Shown piece by piece: positions 1 through 7,965 of a DNA stretch of 64,000 nt. Source of the DNA: Algorimicrobium sediminis. Lineage in GTDB: Bacteria > Bacteroidota > Bacteroidia > Flavobacteriales > Flavobacteriaceae. Numbering within the stretch: position 1 is the stretch's first letter; each line of letters starts with the position of its first letter. The stretch spans positions 806,001 to 870,000 of the forward strand of contig NZ_JBHULS010000001.1 in assembly GCF_042684585.1 (NCBI RefSeq), given 5' to 3'. Below the pieces are notes generated by a model. The model made no database searches, was not told the origin of the DNA, and was given only the letters and a program-made list of their open reading frames with translations. A program made the position numbers and the translations under genes.

Positions 1-52
1 TATATAAGTGTTTTCATTTTAATTAATTTTTAAATTTATACTGTTTGTTTGT

Positions 53-934
53 CTATTTATTAGCTTGCTTAAGATTTAATTGGTTGTTAAACTCCAAGGT
101 TCTAATAGGAAATGGAATGTTTATTCCCGCTTTATCGTAGGCCGCTTTTATGGCCATCATGGCTTTACTTTGTGCCGCTAATTTATCCTTCATATTTATG
201 GCCTCAATCCAGAATCGGCATACATAATTAATTGAACTGTCGGCAAACTCGGTGTAATAAAATTCAACATCGTCTGCCGTTTCTACACCATTAAAGGCAT
301 TGCTTATAGCTTTTTGCGTAAGGGCTTTTACATGTTCTAAATCAGATTCGTAACCTACCCCACAGGTAATATGAATACGCATGGTTTTGGTTAGAGCATA
401 ATTTTTTAAAGGATTTTCTAAAATAGCCTTATTTGGTAAAATAACTACTTTATTATCAGCTTCTTTTAAAACGAAATTTTTTAAATTAATATCTAAAATT
501 TCTCCCGAAAATCCGTTTGTTTCAACCCAGTTTCCTATTTGTATTTTCTTTCTAAACGATAAAACAATACCGGCAACGGTGTTGGATAATGTATTTTGTA
601 ATGCCAAACCTATAGCCAATCCAGCTACACCAGCCGTGGCCAACAATGAGGTTAAGGTTTTACTTAAATTTAGTATGCCCAGGGATAAAAACAAACCCAA
701 CAACACAATTACAATAGCCGATAAACGGGACACCATTTTACTAACGGAATCCTGACTAACGTGTTTGGATACCAAACGGAACGTTAATTTGTTTATATGT
801 TTAGCTGCTATATAGGAAGCAATTACTACCAGTATGGCCAAACCAAAATTTGGTAAATATTCTATTATGGTATTAAACCAGACTTCTAGTTTGTTGTAAA
901 GGTTATCTAATGCTTCAGAAAATTGGTTTTTCAT
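53..934 (-). CDS. MscS-family small-conductance mechanosensitive channel
   Basis: This 293-residue inner-membrane protein probably forms a channel that opens under membrane tension and releases solutes on osmotic downshock. Hydrophobic segments lie near residues 31-45, 70-90 and 93-125. The third is Gly/Ala-rich (AGVAGLAIGLALQNTL), as in the MscS pore helix. The MscS beta domain follows: IQIGNWVE near 131-138, G-E-I-L-D-I near 144-149 and LPNK near 166-169. An alpha/beta C-terminal domain completes the usual short-channel architecture. The ATG at 932-934 opens the frame cleanly. It lies 61 bases downstream of the Dps gene on the same strand. The family call is firm; gating behaviour cannot be read from sequence. 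Confidence 0.93.
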   Translation of the reverse strand: MKNQFSEALDNLYNKLEVWFNTIIEYLPNFGLAILVVIASYIAAKHINKLTFRLVSKHVSQDSVSKMVSRLSAIVIVLLGLFLSLGILNLSKTLTSLLATAGVAGLAIGLALQNTLSNTVAGIVLSFRKKIQIGNWVETNGFSGEILDINLKNFVLKEADNKVVILPNKAILENPLKNYALTKTMRIHITCGVGYESDLEHVKALTQKAISNAFNGVETADDVEFYYTEFADSSINYVCRFWIEAINMKDKLAAQSKAMMAIKAAYDKAGINIPFPIRTLEFNNQLNLKQANK

Positions 935-995
935 CTAAATAAATTGGTTGTTAGGGTTTTTAAATAATTAGGTAATGGACTGTTTAGAAATTAAA

Positions 996-1499
996 TTAGG
1001 CTTCAATCATATTCTTGTTTAAAGCTTCTTTGGTATCCTTACTCCAAGCCGCTAACATCCAGCTAGATTTTTCTAACTCACGAATGTAAGCACCAATTAA
1101 GTCTATGGTACCTTCGTCCGAAACATCGTCTGCTTTTTCCAACACAACATTCATTTGTTTTAATAATTTGCCGTGGTCTTCAATGGTTTCTGCCACCATC
1201 TCTTTATCGGTTAATAAGGCAGCCGATTCAGACAATGAGGATGTTTTTAAATAATCGCTGTATTTGCTCATTGGGTGATAGCGCAGGGTTAAAATGCGTT
1301 CGGCAATTTCATCTATTTTAATGCGGGCATCGGTGTACAATTCTTCAAACTTATTGTGCAAATCAAAGAAGTTTTCGCCTAAAATATTCCAGTGATTGCT
1401 GCGTAGTTTTTGGTAGTATAAATGGTAATCTGCTAGAAGTGTATTTAGCTCTACTACTACGGGTAATAATTTTTCATCTTGCATGTTTAAATAACTCAT
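996..1499 (-). CDS. dps: Dps-family ferritin-like DNA-protection protein
   Basis: This 167-residue member of the Dps/ferritin superfamily is expected to form a dodecameric shell that oxidises and stores iron and protects DNA in starvation or oxidative stress. The intersubunit ferroxidase residues are visible with family spacing: His36-Trp37, His48, Glu52, Asp63 and Glu67 (SNHWNILG, then LHNKFEELY, then DEIAERIL). Length is typical and there is no signal peptide, so it is cytoplasmic. The upstream gap carries a 10-base tandem repeat (1558-1577). DNA binding is inferred from the family, because the N-terminus lacks an obvious Lys-rich tail. Confidence 0.95.
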   Translation of the reverse strand: MSYLNMQDEKLLPVVVELNTLLADYHLYYQKLRSNHWNILGENFFDLHNKFEELYTDARIKIDEIAERILTLRYHPMSKYSDYLKTSSLSESAALLTDKEMVAETIEDHGKLLKQMNVVLEKADDVSDEGTIDLIGAYIRELEKSSWMLAAWSKDTKEALNKNMIEA

Positions 1500-1557
1500 A
1501 ATTTATATATTTTTATTGGTTCACTATATAAACTATGGGATATTTAAAAAATGTCAA

Positions 1558-1579
1558 GGCCTTTAACGGCCTTTAACGG
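1558..1579. repeat. Tandem 10-base repeat upstream of dps
   Basis: GGCCTTTAAC occurs twice head to tail (1558-1567 and 1568-1577), followed by GG. It lies in the 152-base gap between dps and truA, 59 bases upstream of the dps start. It could be a regulator site or a chance duplication. No known operator matches it in my memory. Confidence 0.5.
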
Positions 1580-1620
1580 ATTTAAGGTTTTATTAACTTA
1601 AATTATGTTAATAAAAACAA

Positions 1621-1645
1621 ACTATGTTAAAGTTTTTAACATAGT
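1621..1645 (-). terminator. Probable truA terminator hairpin
   Basis: ACTATGTTAA (1621-1630) and TTAACATAGT (1636-1645) form a perfect 10-bp stem with a 5-base loop, just after the truA stop codon. On the minus strand the stem is followed by a T-rich run (TTTGTTTTTATT), which fits an intrinsic terminator of modest strength. Confidence 0.6.
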
Positions 1646-1651
1646 AACCAT

Positions 1652-2443
1652 TTAATTTTCATGTGTATAAGTAACGGAATTTAAAATTAATCCAGATGCC
1701 GGTGCAACATAATAAATGGAAACCTGATGCGAATTGGTTAAGCTATTGGTAATATCTTGAAGGGATTTGGTTCCTTTTCCTACCTCTATTAAAGCCCCCA
1801 TCATGAGTCTAATTTGATTGCGCATAAAACCTTTTCCTGTTACGCGAAGAATGAAAGATTCTTCGGGAAAAAAATTAGCTGTAAATAGGTTGTTTTCTAC
1901 AATTTCGCAGGTAATAATTTCTCTGTTATAAACACCGTGATCTGTTGGTTTGTAGCAATATGATTTAAAATTATGAAAGCCTTCAAATAATTTGGCAGCT
2001 TTTTTCATGGCTTCAATGTTTAAAGGATCTAAAATGGTTGTTATTATTGGCGCACAAAAGGGATGCTGTTTTTTACCATGTGCAAAAAGGTAGAGGTATT
2101 CTTTTATTTTGGAATCTTGAATAATATTAAAATCGGCCGTCACGGGCGTTATAGATAAAGCTCTAATATCCTGGGGTAAGTTGGTATTAAAAAGCACTAA
2201 AAACGCATCTAAATCGTCTATTTCGTGGTAGGTAAAAAGTTCAAAAGCGGCTTGATTTGCAGAAACCATGGCGTCAGTTCTACCCGAGCCTAACGTTTTA
2301 AATCGTTTGCCATTAAAAATGAAATTGAGGGTTTTATCAATCATTAAATGAATGGTTTTAACCTGTGGCTGCTTTTGCCACCCATGAAATCTGTAACCTA
2401 AATACTGGCAAGTTACTAGGTAATAGAAGCGTTTTTCGAACAC
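1652..2443 (-). CDS. truA: tRNA pseudouridine synthase A
   Basis: TruA isomerises uridines 38-40 in the anticodon stem-loop of many tRNAs. The 263-residue protein has the family start (YYLVTCQYLGYRFHGWQ) and the catalytic motif GSGRTDAMVSANQA with the nucleophile Asp57. The more familiar enterobacterial form reads GAGRTDAGVHA, so the residues after the catalytic Asp are diverged, but Arg55, Thr56 and Asp57 are kept. The C-terminal FMRNQIRLMMGALIEVG segment is the conserved second signature. It is monocistronic by appearance, with a hairpin after the stop. A divergent membrane-protein gene starts about 95 bases away. Confidence 0.93.
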   Translation of the reverse strand: MFEKRFYYLVTCQYLGYRFHGWQKQPQVKTIHLMIDKTLNFIFNGKRFKTLGSGRTDAMVSANQAAFELFTYHEIDDLDAFLVLFNTNLPQDIRALSITPVTADFNIIQDSKIKEYLYLFAHGKKQHPFCAPIITTILDPLNIEAMKKAAKLFEGFHNFKSYCYKPTDHGVYNREIITCEIVENNLFTANFFPEESFILRVTGKGFMRNQIRLMMGALIEVGKGTKSLQDITNSLTNSHQVSIYYVAPASGLILNSVTYTHEN

Positions 2444-2537
2444 GATTTAATATTTTAGTGGTGAAAATTACCATTTTAAAAATTGTTTGCAAATAATTCA
2501 TACCTTGTTTACTAATTTTAAAACTTATTTTGAACGC

Positions 2538-2969
2538 ATGAATCAATTACACAAACCCACAACCTCATTTTGGTTAGTAAGCATTGCGGCTTTATTATGG
2601 AATATAATGGGCGTAATTGCCTATTTAATGCAGGCCTTTAGCGTTAAGAGCGAGCAGTTAACCACGTTACCAACAGAACAACCACTGCTTACCGAAACAC
2701 CCGCTTGGGTTACAGCAGCTTTCGCTATTGCTGTATTTGGTGGTACTTTAGGAAGTCTTGCATTATTACTTCGGAAAAAGTGGGCAAGACTTGTTTTTTT
2801 AATTTCACTTATAGGTATTATAAGTCAAATGTTTTATAATTTTTTTATTAGTCAGGAATTTGCTAATAGTAACCCCAGCGCTATTATTTTACCGCTTTTA
2901 GTGTTACTAATAGGTGTCTATTTAGTAATTTATTCCAAATTAGCCATTGCCAAAGGCTGGATAGCTTAA
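2538..2969 (+). CDS. Small four-helix membrane protein, function unknown
   Basis: I do not recognise a named family. The product is 143 residues with four hydrophobic segments (about residues 10-33, 57-79, 84-104 and 115-137) and short polar loops. A Pro/Thr/Glu-rich loop lies between helices 1 and 2. The frame opens upstream at a TTG (2487), but the ATG at 2538 is preferred because MNQLHKPTTSFW leads directly into helix 1. It ends one base from the hisIE stop on the opposite strand, leaving no room for a dedicated terminator. It may resemble the small sugar-transporter-like integral membrane proteins common in Bacteroidota; that is a guess. Confidence 0.75.
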   Translation: MNQLHKPTTSFWLVSIAALLWNIMGVIAYLMQAFSVKSEQLTTLPTEQPLLTETPAWVTAAFAIAVFGGTLGSLALLLRKKWARLVFLISLIGIISQMFYNFFISQEFANSNPSAIILPLLVLLIGVYLVIYSKLAIAKGWIA

Positions 2970-2970
2970 A

Positions 2971-3573
2971 TTATTTTTGGCGTGATTTTAAAACCGCTTC
3001 TACATCTTTTAAACTAAAACCTTTGGCTTGCAGCAAAATGAGATAATGAAAAAGTAAGTCGCCACTTTCGTTTAAAAATAGTTTATTGTTAGTATCTTTT
3101 GCTTCTATAATAACTTCCACAGCTTCTTCCCCGACCTTTTGTGCAATGCTATTAATACCTTTGTTGAAAAGTGCATTTACGTAGGACGTATTGGTATCCT
3201 CTTGCGTTTTGCGTGTGGCAATAACATGTTCTAACGCCGATAAAAAGCCAAAGTTAGACTGGTTAATTTCGTTCCAACAAGTATCCGAACCTCTGTGGCA
3301 AACAGGTCCAGTTGGCGCTGCCAAAATGAGTAACGCATCCTGATCGCAATCCAATTGTACCTTTACAAGTTTTAAGTAATTGCCACTGCTTTCACCTTTG
3401 GTCCATAGTCTATTTTTCGATCGACTAAAAAACGTAATGCGCTTTGTTTTTTGTGTTAGCGTAAGCGCTTCTTCATTCATATATCCAAGCATTAACACGG
3501 TTTTAGTAGTGCTATCTTGAATAATGGCTGGAATTAATCCGTTTTCAAATTTTTTAAAATTAGGTGCTATCAT
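2971..3573 (-). CDS. hisIE: Bifunctional phosphoribosyl-AMP cyclohydrolase / phosphoribosyl-ATP diphosphatase
   Basis: It catalyses steps 2 and 3 of histidine synthesis. The HisI domain (residues 1-105) shows the metal-binding D75-C-D-x-D79 cluster and the GPVCHRGSDTCW motif with Cys92 and Cys99. The HisE domain (about 111-200) shows the helical Y-V-N-A-L and K-x-GEEA-x-E signatures (GEEAVE at 148-153). Length (200) is normal for the fused enzyme. It is the last gene of the his operon, and its start overlaps the hisF stop by 4 bases, which suggests translational coupling. It converges tail to tail with a small membrane-protein gene, with a 1-base gap. Confidence 0.97.
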   Translation of the reverse strand: MIAPNFKKFENGLIPAIIQDSTTKTVLMLGYMNEEALTLTQKTKRITFFSRSKNRLWTKGESSGNYLKLVKVQLDCDQDALLILAAPTGPVCHRGSDTCWNEINQSNFGFLSALEHVIATRKTQEDTNTSYVNALFNKGINSIAQKVGEEAVEVIIEAKDTNNKLFLNESGDLLFHYLILLQAKGFSLKDVEAVLKSRQK

Positions 3574-4325
3574 AAACGAACGGGAATTTCATGTTGGTGT
3601 AACATTTGTTTTAACTGGTTTATTTGAATGGTGTTAAAATGAAATACGCTAGCTGCCAAAGCGGCATCGGCTTTACCGGATTTAAAAACCGTTATAAAAT
3701 CTGCTACCGAACCAGCACCACCAGAGGCAATAATGGGAATATTAACAGTTTCCGAAAGTGCAGCCAAAGCTTTATTAGCAAAACCTTTTTTTGTGCCATC
3801 GTGTGCCATGGAAGTAAATAAAATTTCGCCAGCACCTAAATTTTCAACTGTTTTAGCCCAATCAAATAAGTCTAAATCTGTTGCCTTTGTGCCGCCTGCC
3901 AAATGCACTTTCCAAATACCATTTATAGGTTTGGCATCTATGGCAATTACAATACATTGTTTACCAAATTTTTTAGCCAATAAGCTTATCAATTCTGGAT
4001 TTTTAATGGCAGCCGAATTGATAGCAACTTTATCGGCGCCCGATTGCAGGAGCATATTAACATCTGCAACCGAGCGCACGCCACCTCCCACAGTAAAGGG
4101 TATATTTATTTCTTTTGCTATTTCTAGCACTGTTTGCAGCCAGGTGGAACGGCCTTCCAAGGTGGCTGAAATATCCAAAAAAACCAATTCGTCAGCGCCT
4201 AACTGCGCGTATTTTTTTGCTAAAACAATGGGGTCGCCAGCATCTTTCAAATCGACAAAGTTAACTCCTTTAACGGTCCTTCCGTTCTTAATATCTAAAC
4301 AGGGAATAATACGTTTTGTAAGCAT
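3570..4325 (-). CDS. hisF: Imidazole glycerol phosphate synthase, cyclase subunit
   Basis: HisF is a (beta/alpha)8 barrel. It condenses PRFAR with ammonia delivered by HisH to give imidazole glycerol phosphate and AICAR. Both catalytic aspartates are present: Asp11 in IIPCLDIKNG and Asp130 in IVIAIDAK. The phosphate-binding GGG (80-82) is also present. Length (251) matches the family. It sits between hisA (6-base gap upstream) and hisIE (4-base overlap). Its partner HisH lies two genes upstream in the same operon. Confidence 0.97.
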   Translation of the reverse strand: MLTKRIIPCLDIKNGRTVKGVNFVDLKDAGDPIVLAKKYAQLGADELVFLDISATLEGRSTWLQTVLEIAKEINIPFTVGGGVRSVADVNMLLQSGADKVAINSAAIKNPELISLLAKKFGKQCIVIAIDAKPINGIWKVHLAGGTKATDLDLFDWAKTVENLGAGEILFTSMAHDGTKKGFANKALAALSETVNIPIIASGGAGSVADFITVFKSGKADAALAASVFHFNTIQINQLKQMLHQHEIPVRL

Positions 4326-4331
4326 ATTTAA

Positions 4332-5078
4332 TTATATAAAGCGTTCTAAATCCTTCAATTTAATGGTGTTTTCATAAAGCGCCTTACCAATTATAACACC
4401 TTCGCAGCCAATGGTTTTAAGCGCTTCCAAATCAGAAATAGCCGCTACCCCGCCCGATGCAATTAACTTAAGCGCTTGACCGGTACTGCTAGACGCACAA
4501 GCATCTAATAGTTTTTTGTACAGGTGTAAAGCTGGCCCTTGTAACATGCCGTCTTTGGAAATATCGGTTCCAACAACATAGCGAATTCCTTTCTTCTGAT
4601 AGGCTTTAACAAATGGAATAAATTGGTGATTACTACGTTCCTGCCAACCGCTAACGGCAATGTTACCGCCAGCTTCGGAAGGGTAATAATCGGCACCTAA
4701 CATAATTTTTTCGGGTCCGTAAGTGTTCAACCACCGGGTAAAGGTATCGGAATCTTTTACGGCAATACTACCACCTGTTATTTGACGCGCACCAGAATTA
4801 AACGCCACGTGTAAATCGTCATCAGATTTTAAGCCACCTCCAAAATCTATTTTTAAATTAGTTTTAGAGGCAATAAGCTCCAAAATCCGGTAATTAACAA
4901 CCTGCATGGCTTTGGCTCCATCCAAATCTACAAGATGTAAATACTGTATACCGGCATCTTCAAACTGTTTTGCCACTTCTAAAGGGTTTTCATTATATAC
5001 TTTTGTTGTGCTGTAATTACCTTTTGTAAGGCGTACACATTTACCGCCAATAATATCAATAGCTGGAATAATTCTCAT
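4332..5078 (-). CDS. hisA: ProFAR isomerase
   Basis: HisA performs the Amadori rearrangement of ProFAR to PRFAR. The 248-residue barrel carries the catalytic pair Asp8 (IIPAIDIIGG) and Asp130 (MLGADYY), plus the GTDISKDGM motif near 170-177 and phosphate loops FGGGLKS and IASGGV. It lies in the his operon between hisH (38-base gap) and hisF. Its barrel symmetry with HisF is evident in the matching half-barrel motifs. Nothing unusual. Confidence 0.97.
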   Translation of the reverse strand: MRIIPAIDIIGGKCVRLTKGNYSTTKVYNENPLEVAKQFEDAGIQYLHLVDLDGAKAMQVVNYRILELIASKTNLKIDFGGGLKSDDDLHVAFNSGARQITGGSIAVKDSDTFTRWLNTYGPEKIMLGADYYPSEAGGNIAVSGWQERSNHQFIPFVKAYQKKGIRYVVGTDISKDGMLQGPALHLYKKLLDACASSSTGQALKLIASGGVAAISDLEALKTIGCEGVIIGKALYENTIKLKDLERFI

Positions 5079-5116
5079 AATACAGGGTTCTTTAAGGCGT
5101 TAGCGGCCTCTTTTTT

Positions 5117-5719
5117 TTATGGTTTACAATTAGCTTCAGGTAGTTCTAAAAAGTTTTTCAGAATCTGTTCTCCGGCATGACCACTGCGTTCAGGGTGAAA
5201 TTGTACCCCATAAAAATTATTTTTTTGTAAAGCACTGGCATAGGGAAAACCATAGGTAGTTTGCGCAATGGTTTCAGAACAAATTGGTGCGTAATAACTA
5301 TGAACAAGATACATGTATTCGTTTGGTTTTATACCTTTAAACAAATTTGTTTTTAGATTATTAATAGTATTCCATCCCATTTGCGGTACTTTTAATGAGT
5401 TTGGAAACTGTTTTACGTCTGTATTAAATAGCTTTAAGCCTTTAGTTTGGCCTTCGTCCGTATAATTACACATAAGTTGCATACCAAGGCAAATACCTAA
5501 AACCGGCTGTTTTAAATTAGGAATTACCCGATGAAGCTCACATGTTTCCAGGTTTTTCATGGCAGAACTAGCTTCACCTACGCCCGGTAAAATAACTCTT
5601 TTGGCTGCTTTTATGGTGTCTGCATCCTGTGTCAGTAAGGCCTGAACACCAAGCCTATTAAGGGCAAATTCAATACTTTTAACATTGCCAACGCCATAAT
5701 CAATAATTACTACATCCAT
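5117..5719 (-). CDS. hisH: Imidazole glycerol phosphate synthase, glutaminase subunit
   Basis: HisH is a class I glutamine amidotransferase that supplies ammonia to HisF. The catalytic triad is visible: Cys77 in GICLGMQLM, and His175 and Glu177 in VQFHPERSG. The protein is 200 residues, the normal size for a stand-alone subunit. Its ATG shares one base with the hisB stop (5719), a tight overlap that implies coupled translation. The start MDVVIIDYGVGNVKS is the canonical family N-terminus. Confidence 0.97.
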   Translation of the reverse strand: MDVVIIDYGVGNVKSIEFALNRLGVQALLTQDADTIKAAKRVILPGVGEASSAMKNLETCELHRVIPNLKQPVLGICLGMQLMCNYTDEGQTKGLKLFNTDVKQFPNSLKVPQMGWNTINNLKTNLFKGIKPNEYMYLVHSYYAPICSETIAQTTYGFPYASALQKNNFYGVQFHPERSGHAGEQILKNFLELPEANCKP

Positions 5720-6852
5720 TATAAAACACCTTTTGTAGTGGGCAAAACCATGTTATTAATATCCCTTGTTTTAGCCATTTTAATGGCCTTGGCAAAAGCT
5801 TTAAAAATAGCCTCAATTTTATGGTGTTCGTTACTTCCTTCAGCTTTAATATTTAAATTACATTTGGCTGCATCGGTAAAGGATTTAAAAAAATGCATAA
5901 ACATTTCTGTAGGCATATTTCCTATCATTTCGCGTTTAAAATCGGCTTCCCAAACCAGCCAATTTCGGCCGCCAAAATCTATAGCAACTTGTGCTAAACA
6001 GTCGTCCATAGGCAAACAAAATCCATAACGTTCCATTCCTAATTTAGATCCCAGAGCGCGGTAAAAAGCATCGCCCAGCGCTATAGCCGTATCTTCTATG
6101 GTATGGTGCTCGTCCACCTGCAAATCGCCAGTAACTTTTATGGTTAAATTTAGGTGTGCATGTTTAGCCAATTGCTCCAACATATGATTAAAAAAATGAA
6201 TACCCGTATGTATAGAACTTTCGCCTGTACCATCTACATCTAACTCAATAGTTACAGCAGTTTCATTTGTAACACGGTTTACAAAACTATGCCTTTTTGG
6301 TGCTTTTAAAAACTGATAAATAGCCTCCCAACTGGTTGTATTAAGGGCAATTACACTGTTTAACGTGTCTGATTTTACCGTAATTTCTTGCGCACCTAAA
6401 TTAGCATGGCCATTTATAAGAATGCCTTTGGCCTGTAAGTTTTTGGCTAATTCCATGTCGGTTAACCGGTCGCCTATTACATATGAATTTTTTAAATCGT
6501 AAGCCTCGGAAAAATAGGCTTTTAGTAAGCCAGTATTGGGTTTTCTTGTTGGCGCATTATCTTTTGCGAAAGTTTTGTCAATATACACAGCTTCAAAGGT
6601 AACGCCTTCACTTTTAAAGGTATTTAGTATAAAATTATGCACGGGCCAAAAGGTGTTTTCAGGAAAAGCCTTGGTACCCAAACCATCTTGATTGGTTATT
6701 AAAACCAATTCAAAATCCAATTCTTGTGCTATGCGACCCAAATACTGAAAGACTTGCGGGTAAAATTTTAATTTATCAAAACTGTCTATTTGTTGGTCTT
6801 GAGTCTCGTTAATTAGGGTGCCATCACGGTCTATAAATAATACTTTTTTCAT
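5719..6852 (-). CDS. hisB: Bifunctional histidinol-phosphatase / imidazoleglycerol-phosphate dehydratase
   Basis: This two-domain enzyme performs dehydration of IGP and, after HisC, dephosphorylation of histidinol phosphate. The N-terminal HAD phosphatase (about 1-165) starts with the DxD motif Asp8/Asp10 (LFIDRDGTLI) and has GDRLTDMELA. The C-terminal IGPD domain (about 185-377) has the manganese-binding histidine clusters FFNHMLEQLAKHAHL and DEHHTIEDT, and a second EHHKIEA cluster. The fusion is known from Enterobacteria and Bacteroidota. A 72-base gap separates it from hisC, the largest space within the operon. Confidence 0.97.
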   Translation of the reverse strand: MKKVLFIDRDGTLINETQDQQIDSFDKLKFYPQVFQYLGRIAQELDFELVLITNQDGLGTKAFPENTFWPVHNFILNTFKSEGVTFEAVYIDKTFAKDNAPTRKPNTGLLKAYFSEAYDLKNSYVIGDRLTDMELAKNLQAKGILINGHANLGAQEITVKSDTLNSVIALNTTSWEAIYQFLKAPKRHSFVNRVTNETAVTIELDVDGTGESSIHTGIHFFNHMLEQLAKHAHLNLTIKVTGDLQVDEHHTIEDTAIALGDAFYRALGSKLGMERYGFCLPMDDCLAQVAIDFGGRNWLVWEADFKREMIGNMPTEMFMHFFKSFTDAAKCNLNIKAEGSNEHHKIEAIFKAFAKAIKMAKTRDINNMVLPTTKGVL

Positions 6853-6924
6853 GTGTGTTTTTAGTTTTCTAGCCTTAAGTAACTATTTTTTTTCAAAACG
6901 ACTTGTGCTGTTAAAGGGTTGTTT

Positions 6925-7965
6925 TTATTTTGCTAGTTGCCTCAAAACAGCTAACAATTGGTTGTTTTCTGAAGGGGTACCAATGCTTATGCGTAAACAA
7001 TTTGTGCAGCCTAATTCCTGGCTTCTATCGCGAACAAGTATACCCAGTTTCAATAATTGTTGGTAGCGTTTTGCTGCGTTATCTACTTCAATTAAAAGAA
7101 AGTTAGCATCGCTTGGATGCACTTTAACTACCACTTTTAATTCTCTGAAAGCCTTAATTAGTCGTTTACGTTCTTGTTTAAGTTGTTCAATTTCACTGTT
7201 TATTAATGGTATATTTTCTAACCGCGTAAGTGCTATTTCTTGCGATAATTGATTAATGTTGTAAGGCGGTTTTATGCGGTTTAACAATGCTATTATTTCG
7301 GCTGAAGCCATACCCAGTCCTACTCTTATTCCTGCTAGTCCTATGGCTTTAGAAAGTGTTTGAATAACAACCAAGTTAGGAAAATCGTCTAAACGTGTTA
7401 ACCAGCTTTCTGTATCGGAAAAATCTATATAAGCTTCATCTATTACCACAATACCATTAAATTTTTGAAGCAAGGTTTCCACATCAGCTGCCTGAAAACT
7501 ATTAGCTGTTGGATTGTTTGGAGAGCATAAAAACAACAATTTACAGTTGGTTGTGGCGGCGGCTAATATAGCACTAACTGGCAACTGAAACGTGCTTGTT
7601 AAAGGTACTTTTATGGTGTTTACAGCATTAATATTGGCCAGAACCTCATACATGCCATACGTGGGAGGCACTATTAATACTGCATCTTTATTGGGTTCGC
7701 AAAACACACGAAATAATAAATCTAGAATTTCATCGCTACCGTTGCCTATAATAAGCGCATTGGTTTGGATGCCTTTAATAGCTGCCAAACGCTGTTTTAG
7801 GGCCGTTTGTTGCGGATCTGGATACCTATTTAAACCGTTATTATTAGGGTTTTCATTGGCATCTAAAAAAAGATAATTGGTTTGGTTGGTATTATAAATA
7901 TCGCGAGCAGCAGTATACGGTTGAAGCGCTTTTATATTGGGTCTAATTAATTGTGTAAGCATCAT
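6925..7965 (-). CDS. hisC: Histidinol-phosphate aminotransferase
   Basis: This class I/II PLP aminotransferase converts imidazole acetol phosphate and glutamate to histidinol phosphate. PLP-site motifs are present: SPNNPT (148-153), DEAYIDF (176-182) and the Schiff-base Lys206 in QTLSKAIGLAGIRVG. Arg214 lies in the same segment. Length (346) is typical. Its start overlaps the hisD stop by 4 bases. Two ATG codons occur in tandem at the start; either may be used. Confidence 0.97.
   Translation of the reverse strand: MMLTQLIRPNIKALQPYTAARDIYNTNQTNYLFLDANENPNNNGLNRYPDPQQTALKQRLAAIKGIQTNALIIGNGSDEILDLLFRVFCEPNKDAVLIVPPTYGMYEVLANINAVNTIKVPLTSTFQLPVSAILAAATTNCKLLFLCSPNNPTANSFQAADVETLLQKFNGIVVIDEAYIDFSDTESWLTRLDDFPNLVVIQTLSKAIGLAGIRVGLGMASAEIIALLNRIKPPYNINQLSQEIALTRLENIPLINSEIEQLKQERKRLIKAFRELKVVVKVHPSDANFLLIEVDNAAKRYQQLLKLGILVRDRSQELGCTNCLRISIGTPSENNQLLAVLRQLAK

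Noticed and set aside
2358..2546. 62-codon ORF antisense at the truA start and the gap
   Set aside because: It overlaps the N-terminal region of truA and the divergent promoter area, and has no family-like features.
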